Positions 28,199 through 35,805 of a stretch of 52,353 nt of DNA are shown in pieces. This DNA is from Novosphingobium sp. PhB57 (GTDB taxonomy: Bacteria > Pseudomonadota > Alphaproteobacteria > Sphingomonadales > Sphingomonadaceae), in assembly GCF_004342985.1 (NCBI RefSeq), contig NZ_SMBO01000016.1, positions 1 to 52,353 on the forward strand, given 5' to 3'. A program made the position numbers and the translations under genes. How positions within the stretch are numbered: the stretch's first letter is position 1; every line of letters starts with the position of its first letter. Under the pieces are notes generated by a model. It was not told the DNA's origin and did not search any database. It was given only the letters and a program-made list of their open reading frames with translations.

Positions 28199-28396
28199 GC
28201 CAGCTGAAAAGCCTTATCCCGCCGGTTATTCAACCCGTCCTTCCCGAGAAACTCTTGCGACGGTTCTCACCCAGCCTCGGCTGTTATGGCTTGACGCAAT
28301 AGTTTCAGGTCCCTGCAGGGTCATGCGACCCTTCCCCCGATTGTTATGCGCAGCGGCCGGATAATTTCTGCTTCGAACGGTGTCACGGCCAGCAAA

Positions 28397-28428
28397 GAGG
28401 CCCTGCAGCTTCATCGCTGCAGGGCCTC
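28397..28428 (-). terminator. Strong terminator overlapping a tiny ORF
   Basis: A perfect 12-bp stem (GAGGCCCTGCAG / CTGCAGGGCCTC) with an 8-base loop is followed on the minus strand by TTTGCT. The end of the 18-aa ORF at 28411-28467 lies inside the stem and loop. Confidence 0.7.
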
Positions 28429-28467
28429 GTCTCTTTCGTGAATCCGGCGCTCGGCACCGGTTTTCAT
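28411..28467 (-). CDS. Possible 18-aa microprotein
   Basis: The ORF reads MKTGAERRIHERDEALQR and is highly charged and helical. GAGGAG lies 3 bases before the ATG, a strong but close ribosome-binding site. Its stop codon is in the loop of the terminator at 28397-28428, so it could be a leader peptide or the peptide part of a dual-function small RNA. A near-match to an EcfG promoter (GGAAC-N16-CGAT) lies upstream at 28513-28537. Being so short, it could also be chance. Confidence 0.35.
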   Translation of the reverse strand: MKTGAERRIHERDEALQR

Positions 28468-28570
28468 CGACTCCTCGCGAAAGTGCGCAAAGCGCCGACA
28501 CCTGCCGAACTAATCGTAGGCCTTTGTGAATAGTTCCAGCTGGAAACGAAAATTTGCGCTTTTGCCAAAC

Positions 28571-28632
28571 TAAAGAGGCCGCCCCCACAAGAAGGAGCGG
28601 CCTCAAGAACCGGAGGGCACCGGTTGCCAAGC
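28571..28632 (-). ncRNA. Candidate small RNA with anti-Shine-Dalgarno loop
   Basis: On the minus strand, hairpin one is AACCGG-TGCCCT-CCGGTT (28608-28625), exposing CCCUCC; hairpin two is GAGGCCGC / GCGGCCTC (28575-28604) followed by TTTAGTTTGG as terminator. A promoter-like pair TTGAAA and CCCCAC lies just upstream. The arrangement resembles short alphaproteobacterial RNAs with CCUCC loops made during stress. No protein is encoded. Confidence 0.5.
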
Positions 28633-28636
28633 TACC

Positions 28637-28662
28637 GTGGGGACACACAGTCTAAGTTTCAA
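28637..28662 (-). promoter_or_regulatory. RpoH-like promoter of the candidate small RNA
   Basis: GTTGAAA (-35, TTGAAA at 28657-28662) and CCCCAC (-10, 28637-28642) with a 14-base spacer resemble heat-shock sigma factor promoters (CTTGAAA, CCCCAT). Confidence 0.4.
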
Positions 28663-29542
28663 CACCTCGAAAGCGAGATTGTTTCAGGCATCTGGCAATA
28701 AGGCGTGCTGGTGGAAAACTCGCCTCCGGTGAGCCGACCTCCAGTTCCCGAGGCGAGGCTGGCATCCGATATTCTTCGCAAGCTCCCAAACGCCGGTGCC
28801 GGCGCACCGCGGCATTTGAGAACTCTGCATCTCTTGCGCTTTGAATATCCAACGTATTTTTGTACCGCACTAGCTCCTTTGGCGCAGTTGCAACGCCAGC
28901 CTTAAAGCTCAACCAGAAATCTCAAATTCCCGCCGAGAGCTCGTCACAGGCCTGCCAACAAAAAAAACGCACCTTTCGTGCCGGGCGTCCGGGGAAAGGG
29001 GTTGCACCGGCGCCTCCATCGCGCTTCTGGCGAAGCTCGCCGTCATGAGCGGTCGGAAGTTCGCGCGCAGATGCTTGGAAAGGGGGTTTGGGGAAGCACC
29101 CGGTCTCTCTAGTCGCGGTACCGAGCGTTGCCGTCGAAACCGCCGTCGAGGGAGCATGTTACGCACATGTCCCTGTGGGCAGCACCGCGCTGGAAATGAA
29201 TACGCAGATCCGACCTAATGGAAAGCGGTCCATAAACCCTTTACCCGTTGGGGAGACTTATGTCGCCAGCCGCATAAGCTAAGCACCAGCCAGGGGGTTG
29301 GCGATGGCGCGCCGCAGCCGTAATGCTAGACCTCCGCCTTTGCAAAAAGCACAACGTTTTGAACTTACACCGAACAGTATGATGTTAAAATGTTGAAATT
29401 TTGTCATGAATAAAATTAATCGATAATGATTTATATTCTTTTTTTAACGACATAGTATTTACGACTCATCTTGAAAATCGTTCCAAAACCCCCATATCCG
29501 AAACATCGCCATTTCCTTTTTTGAGCAAGAGGCGACCGAGAG
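28663..29542. other. Intergenic with an AT-rich patch
   Basis: About 880 bases without a supported gene. From about 29335 to 29470 the DNA becomes strikingly AT-rich (runs such as TTAAAATGTTGAAATTTTG and a T7 run), unlike the GC-rich surroundings. This patch precedes the YegP-domain gene and may hold its promoter or mark imported DNA. Confidence 0.45.
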
Positions 29543-30295
29543 TTGAGTGCTCCCGCTCAAGCGGTGACTCCAATGACCAGCAAATCTAGAAACCAAAGCA
29601 GCCCCTTTTCAGCTTTTTTTTCTGCAAGCGATGAGGCTGAGCAATTCGTACGCGCTCCCCGAGAGAAGGACGCTGAGTTAGTGAAATCGCCTGTTTGCGG
29701 CGCTAATGCCCAGCCAAGTGAAGAAACCACACTGGAGCGTCGCGTACTTGCTCATGAACGAATCCTACAAGCGCTTATCTGCGACTTGGCTGACGATGAC
29801 CCTGCAATCTTCGAGCGATTAAACGCTCGCTTCGGAAATGGACATGATCTTGGAACTTACGAGCAAGATCACGTAACAACAGGCCACTACTGCGAACATT
29901 TTCTCCGTAGTATCGAACAGCGTCATGCGGCGCGACCTATGTACGTACCTGACGTCGCCTCAGCTTCGAAGTCACATAACGTCGCCCGCTTGGACAATCA
30001 CGGCGCGCTACAAATACCTTCGGATGGCAATCAGTGGGAGCAGTGGGAGAATGAGGGCGGCTCCTTCACTCTTTCTTTGACGCCCCCAAGAAAGGCCTGT
30101 TTCAGTATTTTCCGAGCTGAACGCGTCATGCTAACTTCTACCCGGCTCGCTGGGGGTGATTGGCGATGGAACCTCCGGGCGAGTAACGGCGTATTGATAG
30201 CCCAGGGGTCTGGCTTTCGGACTGAAACAGAGTGTCTAACAGCAGTGAAATTTCTAAAAGAGAACAGTCAAAGCGCAAATATCTTCATCGACTGA
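29543..30295 (+). CDS. Hypothetical protein with C-terminal YegP/DUF1508-like domain
   Basis: The 250-aa product has a polar N-terminal part of unknown type and a C-terminal module WRWNLRASNGVLIAQGSGF followed by TAVKFLKENSQSANIFID. This matches the YegP/DUF1508 pattern (W-x-W-x-L-x-A-x-NG-x-I-A, then a VK-x-N-x-x-A ending). An upstream fragment, ACFSIFRAERVMLTSTR, may be a degenerate partner strand. Codon use is less GC-rich than in neighbours. The start is uncertain: TTG 29543 or ATG 29573, neither with a good ribosome-binding site. YegP proteins are small and poorly understood. Confidence 0.6.
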   Translation: MSAPAQAVTPMTSKSRNQSSPFSAFFSASDEAEQFVRAPREKDAELVKSPVCGANAQPSEETTLERRVLAHERILQALICDLADDDPAIFERLNARFGNGHDLGTYEQDHVTTGHYCEHFLRSIEQRHAARPMYVPDVASASKSHNVARLDNHGALQIPSDGNQWEQWENEGGSFTLSLTPPRKACFSIFRAERVMLTSTRLAGGDWRWNLRASNGVLIAQGSGFRTETECLTAVKFLKENSQSANIFID

Positions 30296-30314
30296 TTTCT
30301 CGAATATTAGTTAA

Positions 30315-30615
30315 CGTCCGCAGCATCTGCTCTTGGACGCGTTCATCGAACGCTTTGGCTGGGCGGACATACTGTTCTAACTCGATCCGGCCACTGAGGG
30401 TGGCGGACCGGCTACGGCGCCGGCGCGTTCGATAGGGGTGACTTCGAGCGCCTGGCGGCGATCTTGGCCGGCGCGCGCGGCAACCTCCTTCTCTCGATCC
30501 AAATACGTTGGCGGTGCGAGATCTTCTCGGCATTCGAGATCAGGGACATTGAGACAACGAGGACGATCTCGAGCGAGGCGAAGAAGTCAATGAGCTGATC
30601 ATCAGCAATTTTGCG
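30315..30615 (+). pseudogene. Decayed D12-class DNA adenine methyltransferase
   Basis: Pieces of a Dam-like N6-adenine methyltransferase can be read in shifting frames. They are HLLLDAFIERFGWADILF, a stop, LDPATEGGG (where LDPPYWG is expected), then GAGAFDRGDFERLAAILAG, CEIFSAFEIRDIETTRTIS and finally VNELIISN in another frame. The order equals the C-terminal half of the family. The catalytic DPPY motif is altered, one stop and at least two frameshifts are present, and the N-terminal half is absent, so it is dead. Such genes often come with prophages or restriction systems. Confidence 0.7.
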
Positions 30616-30927
30616 CCTGTTTGGCAGAGAAACCGAACGGGCCGGGGAAGCGGGGCGGAATGGCACGGCTGTAGAGCAAATGTTCAGGCACAGGGCCATG
30701 CAATTGCCGGCTCTTCGAAAACTTCCTGCATGTAATCTGCCGGAGTATTGGGTCCGATAGAAACATCAGGGAACTGCAGAAGGGTCTACCCTGCGCTCGC
30801 CGTCTATTGACTTGCGCGCTCCGTTTAACCCCTTGATCGTTCGGCCTTCCACGCAATATTCCGGGCAGAGGCTTGCCTCGAACTGCGCATTTCAAATCGG
30901 TTCCGGTGCCCGGATCATAGCTTTACG
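30616..30927. other. Intergenic
   Basis: About 310 bases between the methyltransferase remnant and the csbD promoter region; nothing recognised. Confidence 0.35.
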
Positions 30928-30953
30928 GGAACCGTTGTTGAGGCTGGCGCGAT
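30928..30953 (+). promoter_or_regulatory. Near-match EcfG promoter of csbD (GGAAC-N17-CGAT)
   Basis: GGAAC (30928-30932) and CGAT (30950-30953), spacer 17, differ in one base from GGAAC-N17-CGTT. A start near 30960 would give a leader of about 40 bases before csbD. Confidence 0.4.
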
Positions 30954-30998
30954 ATTCAAGGATAGAACCGTATCATCAAATCAGCAAAGGAGAGGATC

Positions 30999-31175
30999 AT
31001 GAGCATCGAAGGCAAGGCAAAAGAGGCCGCCGGTTACGTCAAGGAAGAGCTCAACGAGCATGGCAAGTCCCCTGAGAGCCAGAAGAAGGCGCAGGAAGGC
31101 CGCGATCTTCGCAACGAAGGGCGCATCGAAGACGGTAAGGCTCCCAAGGGCTCGCAGCCCGGCACTGGAAATTAA
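30999..31175 (+). CDS. CsbD-family stress protein, 58 aa
   Basis: The product MSIEGKAKEAAGYVKEELNE continues with a lysine- and glutamate-rich helical chain ending in GSQPGTGN. The GKxKExxG opening is the CsbD signature of small hydrophilic proteins induced by general stress in many bacteria. AAAGGAGAGG lies just before the ATG. A near-consensus EcfG promoter is upstream and a terminator follows 7 bases after the stop, so this is a compact single-gene unit. Molecular function is unknown for the family. Confidence 0.88.
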   Translation: MSIEGKAKEAAGYVKEELNEHGKSPESQKKAQEGRDLRNEGRIEDGKAPKGSQPGTGN

Positions 31176-31180
31176 AGACA

Positions 31181-31206
31181 ATCTCCGCTTCGGCGGAGGT
31201 TTCTTT
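31181..31206 (+). terminator. Terminator of csbD
   Basis: CTCCGC-TTCG-GCGGAG with flanking A/T pairs, followed by TTTCTTTTAT: a textbook Rho-independent terminator with a UUCG tetraloop. Confidence 0.9.
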
Positions 31207-31209
31207 TAT

Positions 31210-31247
31210 AGAAAAGGATCATGCCGCAAGCGGCATGCTCCTTTTCC
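31210..31247. terminator. Second, bidirectional hairpin
   Basis: GAAAAGGATCATGCCGC and GCGGCATGCTCCTTTTC form a 17-bp near-perfect stem with an AA loop directly after the first terminator. A and T runs at the base allow termination in both directions. Confidence 0.65.
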
Positions 31248-31546
31248 GTTTTTAGCGGCACCGACAGATAGGGGGGCATCAGGCCGCACGGGCGTCTGGT
31301 AAGGCCGCTTCTGCGACAAACAATCGTGCGGCCGCTCAAACGCACTGCCTGTGCGGCAGACGGAAGAGGGCGCTGCGGCCTCGAACTCTCGCCCAACCTG
31401 GTTTCTGGGAATGGAACCGGGCTCTTCGCCGTGCACCGCTGACTATAGCCAGCAGGCCCGGTTTCGTAGGCACTGGCGGCAGCTCAGCATCGGCGCGCTT
31501 TATTCTCGGAACAGCGCCCTAATGATAGAGCCGCTTCTAGGAACGG
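31248..31546. other. Intergenic
   Basis: About 300 bases between the csbD terminators and the exported HIUase; nothing recognised. Confidence 0.35.
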
Positions 31547-31945
31547 TTAGTTCCCCCGGTAGGTCGAATACCCATAAGGGCTCACCGCCACTGGCACATG
31601 ATAGTGGGCGGCTGCATCCGTGACGCGAAACACGACGTCGATTTCCGGAAAGAACGGCTCTGCGCCTGCGGTCCTATAGCCCCGCATATCGAACTGGAGC
31701 TTGTAGACGCCCGGTGCGAACTGCTCTTTGTCGCCAAAGGAACGCACCCTGCCATCGCTGTCCGTTTTTGCCTTACAAGCTTCGACCCATGTCCCCTGCC
31801 GATCGGAGCGATAGAGCACGACTGGTACATCCGCGCCCCCTGCCCCGCGGGTCAAGTCCAGAATGTGCGTCGAAATTTCGGCGGCGAGCCCCGGCAATGG
31901 TGTCAGTGCTGCTCCCATGATCAGGACTGAAAATAGGGCTTTCAT
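31547..31945 (-). CDS. Exported 5-hydroxyisourate hydrolase-like protein
   Basis: A second transthyretin-like protein, 132 aa, with a cleavable signal peptide (MKALFSVLIMGAALTPLPG then LAA, cut near residue 22), so it is periplasmic. Active-site elements are H27 (ISTHILDL), R66 (DSDGR) and the HYH motif (H114, H116). The C-terminal tetrapeptide is YRGN instead of the canonical YRGS, changing the last residue. Periplasmic HIUase relatives are known in some enterobacteria. It lies 25 kb from the purine operon beside crtI, so a different substrate is possible. Confidence 0.88.
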   Translation of the reverse strand: MKALFSVLIMGAALTPLPGLAAEISTHILDLTRGAGGADVPVVLYRSDRQGTWVEACKAKTDSDGRVRSFGDKEQFAPGVYKLQFDMRGYRTAGAEPFFPEIDVVFRVTDAAAHYHVPVAVSPYGYSTYRGN

Positions 31946-32227
31946 TATTCGCGATCCTTTTTGTTCTCAGCAGGCGCTGGCGCATCAAGCTCGAAAGCGG
32001 TTCGCGGACAGCTGTCACTATCATGCACGTCATCTTCCAGCGGCGCTGACAAAGCCCATCCTGGCCTATCGGCGGCGCGGTATCCGCTGTTCCTGTGTCC
32101 CAAAACTTCCTGCGTGCCCATCCTCGCCCATTGTTTCTGCAGTATGGAGCTACTCAGACTGCTTCAAGCTATTCGATGTTCGCCGGCTGCAGGGCAGCCC
32201 CTGTGTCAAATATGTCGTGGCAAAAAC

Positions 32228-33700
32228 TTACACCATCAAGGAGGCCGTGGCCTTAGCGCTTCCCACGACCCCTGGAATGCCGGCACCGGGGTGGGTGCCA
32301 GCTCCCACCAGATAGAGGTTGGGAAAGTGATCGTCCCGGTTGTGACCGCGAAACCAGGCGCTTTGGGTCAGGATCGGTTCCAAGCTGAAAGCACTTCCCA
32401 TATGGGCTCCCAGGTCATCGCGGAAGTCGCAGGGGGTATAATGGAAGCAGAGCTCAATCCGCTGATCGATGTCGGGAATGAGAGTGGCCCGCAAGCGATC
32501 GATGATGATACGGCGGTACTCGTCTCCTTCAAGACTCCAGTCGATTGGCGCGGATCCCAGATGCGGCACCGGCGCAAGCGCGTACAGCGCGGATTTGCCG
32601 GCAGGAGCAAGACTTTCGTCACTGGCCCCCGGATTGTGCAGATAGATCGATGGGTCCTGCGGAACTTTGCCCTGGCAGTAAATGTCCTTCAGCAAGGGGC
32701 CGTAGCGATCCGAGAACAGGATCGAATGGTGCGCAATGTGGGGAAACGTTCCTTTTAGCCCCAGGTGGACGACAAAGAGGCTCGGCGAAAAACGCTTGCG
32801 CTTGAGGGATTTCACCCGGCGAGCGGCGTAGCTGGAATCTGCGATCAATGCGTAAGTGCCCACCACATCGCCGTTGCTGGCGATCTGGTCTGCTTCGAAG
32901 CAACGCCCGGACTTGGTAACTACACCGGTGACGCGGCCGCCCGAATGCGTGATGGTGTCCACCTTCTCGTTCAGCACCAGCCTCCCCCCTAGCTTTTCAA
33001 AGAGCACTGCGAGCGCGTCGATAAGCGCATTGGTACCTCCCTGCGCGCACCAGACGCCCCCCAGCTTTTCCAGGTGATGGATGAGGGCATAAACGCTGCT
33101 TGTCGTCATGGGATTGCCGCCGACGAGAAGGGTATGAAACGAAAGGGCCTGGCGCAGCTTTTCGTCATGAACGAAGCTGGAAACTGCCGAATATACCGAA
33201 CGCCACGCCTGATAACGGGCAAGTGCGGGGGCTGCCTCAATCATGCTCTTGAAACTCAGGAACGGGACCGTTCCAAGCTTTACGTAAGCTTCGTCGTAAA
33301 CGGCGCGCGAATAGGCAAGAAAGTGCTGGTATCCTGCAACGTCATTGGGATTCAGCTTGGCTATTTCGGCATCTAGAGCAGCTTGATCGCTGGAATAGTC
33401 GAAGCAGGTCCCATCGTTCCAGATCAACCGGTAGAACGGGTCGACGGGCCGCAGGACCACGTCATCGCTCATTGAGCGGCCCGACAACGCCCATAATTCG
33501 GCCAGGCACGACGGGTCGGTTATGACAGTGGGGCCTGCATCGAAGGTGTACCCATCCTGTTTCCAGCAGTAAGCCCTGCCCCCTGGCCGGTCCCGCGCTT
33601 CCACGATTGTGGTTGCGATGCCGGCACTCTGAAGCCGGATCGCCAGCGCCAAGCCGCCGAAACCCGATCCTATGACAATAGCTGAAGTCGCAGCAGGCAT
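32228..33700 (-). CDS. crtI: Phytoene desaturase CrtI
   Basis: This FAD enzyme introduces double bonds into phytoene to give neurosporene or lycopene, at the inner membrane. The 490-aa chain starts with the FAD motif AIVIGSGFGGLALAIRLQ followed by GGRAYCWKQDGYTFDAGPTVIT. The C-terminal bacterial-type phytoene dehydrogenase signature is NLYLVGAGTHPGAGIPGVVG. Length is typical. It is divergent from the IspH-prenyl synthase fusion, so precursor supply and desaturation may share a 130-bp control region. No crtB or crtY is in the window. Number of desaturation steps cannot be told. Confidence 0.94.
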   Translation of the reverse strand: MPAATSAIVIGSGFGGLALAIRLQSAGIATTIVEARDRPGGRAYCWKQDGYTFDAGPTVITDPSCLAELWALSGRSMSDDVVLRPVDPFYRLIWNDGTCFDYSSDQAALDAEIAKLNPNDVAGYQHFLAYSRAVYDEAYVKLGTVPFLSFKSMIEAAPALARYQAWRSVYSAVSSFVHDEKLRQALSFHTLLVGGNPMTTSSVYALIHHLEKLGGVWCAQGGTNALIDALAVLFEKLGGRLVLNEKVDTITHSGGRVTGVVTKSGRCFEADQIASNGDVVGTYALIADSSYAARRVKSLKRKRFSPSLFVVHLGLKGTFPHIAHHSILFSDRYGPLLKDIYCQGKVPQDPSIYLHNPGASDESLAPAGKSALYALAPVPHLGSAPIDWSLEGDEYRRIIIDRLRATLIPDIDQRIELCFHYTPCDFRDDLGAHMGSAFSLEPILTQSAWFRGHNRDDHFPNLYLVGAGTHPGAGIPGVVGSAKATASLMV

Positions 33701-33832
33701 TAATGAATCCGCCGTATTCTTTTCGATTGCCAGGCAGCGCTACGCAGTCGCATGCATTCGGCAACCTGTCCAAAAGGGAGGGTGGAAACACTTTGAAAAA
33801 GCAGGGATCATAAATTGTGATAGGATCGAAAA
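33701..33832. promoter_or_regulatory. Shared divergent promoter region crtI / ispH fusion
   Basis: 132 bases separate the two start codons. On the plus strand TTGAAA at about 33793 could be a -35 element before an AT-rich TAAATTGTGAT. Any regulator bound here would act on both carotenoid genes. No operator palindrome is clear. Confidence 0.35.
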
Positions 33833-35704
33833 ATGCCAGCTGACCAGCACGACGAGATCTCGAAAGGCCTCGCCGGCGCTCCGCGTACCGTGCTGCTTGC
33901 AAATCCCCGCGGCTTCTGCGCGGGCGTTAGGCGAGCGATCGCAGCTGTAGAAGATGCAATCGCAACATACGGACCGCCTGTTTACGTTCGCCGCGCCATC
34001 GTTCACAACCGGCAGGTCGTGGAGCGACTGGAGCGAAGGGGCGCCATCTTCGTGCAGGACATCAGCGCCATCCCGGAAGGTGCGGTGACTGTCCTTTCCG
34101 CGCACGGCAGTGCTCAGGGCGTCAAGGATGAAGCGCAAAGGCGCAGGCTGCGCGTTGTCGATGCTGTTTGTCCGCTGGTCGCCAAAATCCATTCCGAAGT
34201 AGCGCTCTGGCACCGCCTGGGACGCCATATCGTTCTCGTCGGCCATCTTGGACATCCTGAAATAACCGGAACCTTGGGGCAAGTGCCGGCAGGGTCGATA
34301 TCGGTCGTGGCGACACCGCAGGAAGTCGAAGCCTTGTTGCTGGAGAAGGATACTGCAATCGCTTACGCTATCCAGACTACCTTCTCGGTCTCGGACGCCG
34401 CGGAAATTGTCGGTGCCATCAAACTGCGCTTTGCCGACTGCCAAGGCCCGCGGTCGAGCGACATTTGCTATGCCACGACCAACCGGCAAGCCGCCGTCGT
34501 GCAAATCGCATCGCGCTGCGATATCATGCTCATCGTGGGAGACCGGACCTCTTCGAATGCCCGGCGTCTTACCGAGACAGCCAGAGGGGCTGGCGCAAAA
34601 CAATCCTATCTAATCGAAGACGCAGCCGATCTCACCGGTCAGATGATCGATGCTGCTACTGTGGTGGGGCTGAGCGCGGCCGCTTCGGCGCCTGAGGAGG
34701 CCATCACGCAGGTCTGCCGCTGGCTTGAGGCAAAGGGCTTCTCGCTGGTGGAAACGCCCGGCGTTGAGGAGCATATACGCTTCAAGCCTGTCTCGCTGGC
34801 TTCGCTGGAGACGGACGTGACCAAATCTTTCGCTGGCGCATTCGCCGCGGCGCGAAAGCAAATCGACGCGGTCCTCGAGGATGCGATAGGCCGCACTCCC
34901 GGGCGCAGCCCCAGGCTCGCTGAGGCCATGCGGCTGGCGGCGATGGGAGGCGGCAAGCGTTTTCGAGCCATGCTCATTCTGACGGTTACGCAAATGCTAG
35001 GCGGATCGCGCGAGCAGGCACTGCGCGCCGGTGCCGCTATCGAATGCGTCCATGCGCAGTCACTGGTTCACGACGATCTTCCCTGCATGGACGACGACGA
35101 TTTTCGAAGAGGACGGCCAACCCTGCACCGCCGCTTCGACGAGGCTACCGCCGTTCTGGCCGGCGATGCCCTGCTTGCGCTTGCCTTCGAGACATTGGCC
35201 GATCCAAGAACGCACGAAGATGGCGCCGTGCGCGCCGGTCTGGTCCTCTCACTCAGCCGGGCCATCGGGCAGGATGGCCTGGCCGGAGGCCAGATGATGG
35301 ATCTCTATCCTGGCGGGACGATCAGCCGGAAGCAGCTTACCGAGTGCCAGTCCCGCAAGACCGGCGCCCTCTTTCGGTTTGCAGTAGAGGCAGGAACGGC
35401 TCTGGCGGGCTGCGGGGAGGAGGAGCGTCGACGCCTCGACTCATTCGCGCAAAACCTGGGAGTTTTGTTCCAGTTGCAGGACGATATTCTCGATGAGACC
35501 GGCGAACCTGCTGTTGCCGGAAAGGCCTTGCGCAAGGATGCGGCAAGGGGACGGCAAAATGCCATGTCGGTAATGGGTTTGGAGGGGGCCGCCTGCGAAG
35601 CCGAACGGTTGCTAACGCAATGCGCGGAGGCTTTGGCTCCATTTGGCCCCGCGGCAGCGCCGCTTCTTGAAATTGCCCGATTTGCCGCGCGGCGCGATCA
35701 CTAG
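33833..35704 (+). CDS. Fusion of IspH reductase and prenyl diphosphate synthase
   Basis: One 623-aa ORF joins two consecutive isoprenoid enzymes. Residues about 16-319 are IspH (HMBPP reductase, giving IPP and DMAPP): iron-sulfur cysteines C29 (RGFCAGV), C113 (AVCPLV) and C212 (ICYATTN), with H58, H91, H141 and the HPE Glu E143. Residues about 335-623 are a trans-prenyl synthase of FPP/GGPP type: GGGKRFR, first Asp-rich motif DDLPCMD (D414-D420), second QDDILDETG (D550-D554). Both sites look complete. A GGAGA with GTG at 34817 could start the second half alone. Chain length (FPP or GGPP) cannot be read from sequence. Confidence 0.92.
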   Translation: MPADQHDEISKGLAGAPRTVLLANPRGFCAGVRRAIAAVEDAIATYGPPVYVRRAIVHNRQVVERLERRGAIFVQDISAIPEGAVTVLSAHGSAQGVKDEAQRRRLRVVDAVCPLVAKIHSEVALWHRLGRHIVLVGHLGHPEITGTLGQVPAGSISVVATPQEVEALLLEKDTAIAYAIQTTFSVSDAAEIVGAIKLRFADCQGPRSSDICYATTNRQAAVVQIASRCDIMLIVGDRTSSNARRLTETARGAGAKQSYLIEDAADLTGQMIDAATVVGLSAAASAPEEAITQVCRWLEAKGFSLVETPGVEEHIRFKPVSLASLETDVTKSFAGAFAAARKQIDAVLEDAIGRTPGRSPRLAEAMRLAAMGGGKRFRAMLILTVTQMLGGSREQALRAGAAIECVHAQSLVHDDLPCMDDDDFRRGRPTLHRRFDEATAVLAGDALLALAFETLADPRTHEDGAVRAGLVLSLSRAIGQDGLAGGQMMDLYPGGTISRKQLTECQSRKTGALFRFAVEAGTALAGCGEEERRRLDSFAQNLGVLFQLQDDILDETGEPAVAGKALRKDAARGRQNAMSVMGLEGAACEAERLLTQCAEALAPFGPAAAPLLEIARFAARRDH

Positions 35705-35805
35705 CTCACTTAACTATCCGATTGCGGGGGATCCCCTGCTCAAGCGTTCCGATTGATCGCAATTTTTTCGAGCCGGCAGGTAATTTTACCGGACGGGAAG
35801 ATGCT

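Noticed and set aside
28226..28648. Minus-strand frame of 140 codons
   Set aside because: It spans two terminator hairpins and a likely small RNA, has no ribosome-binding site and unnatural composition.
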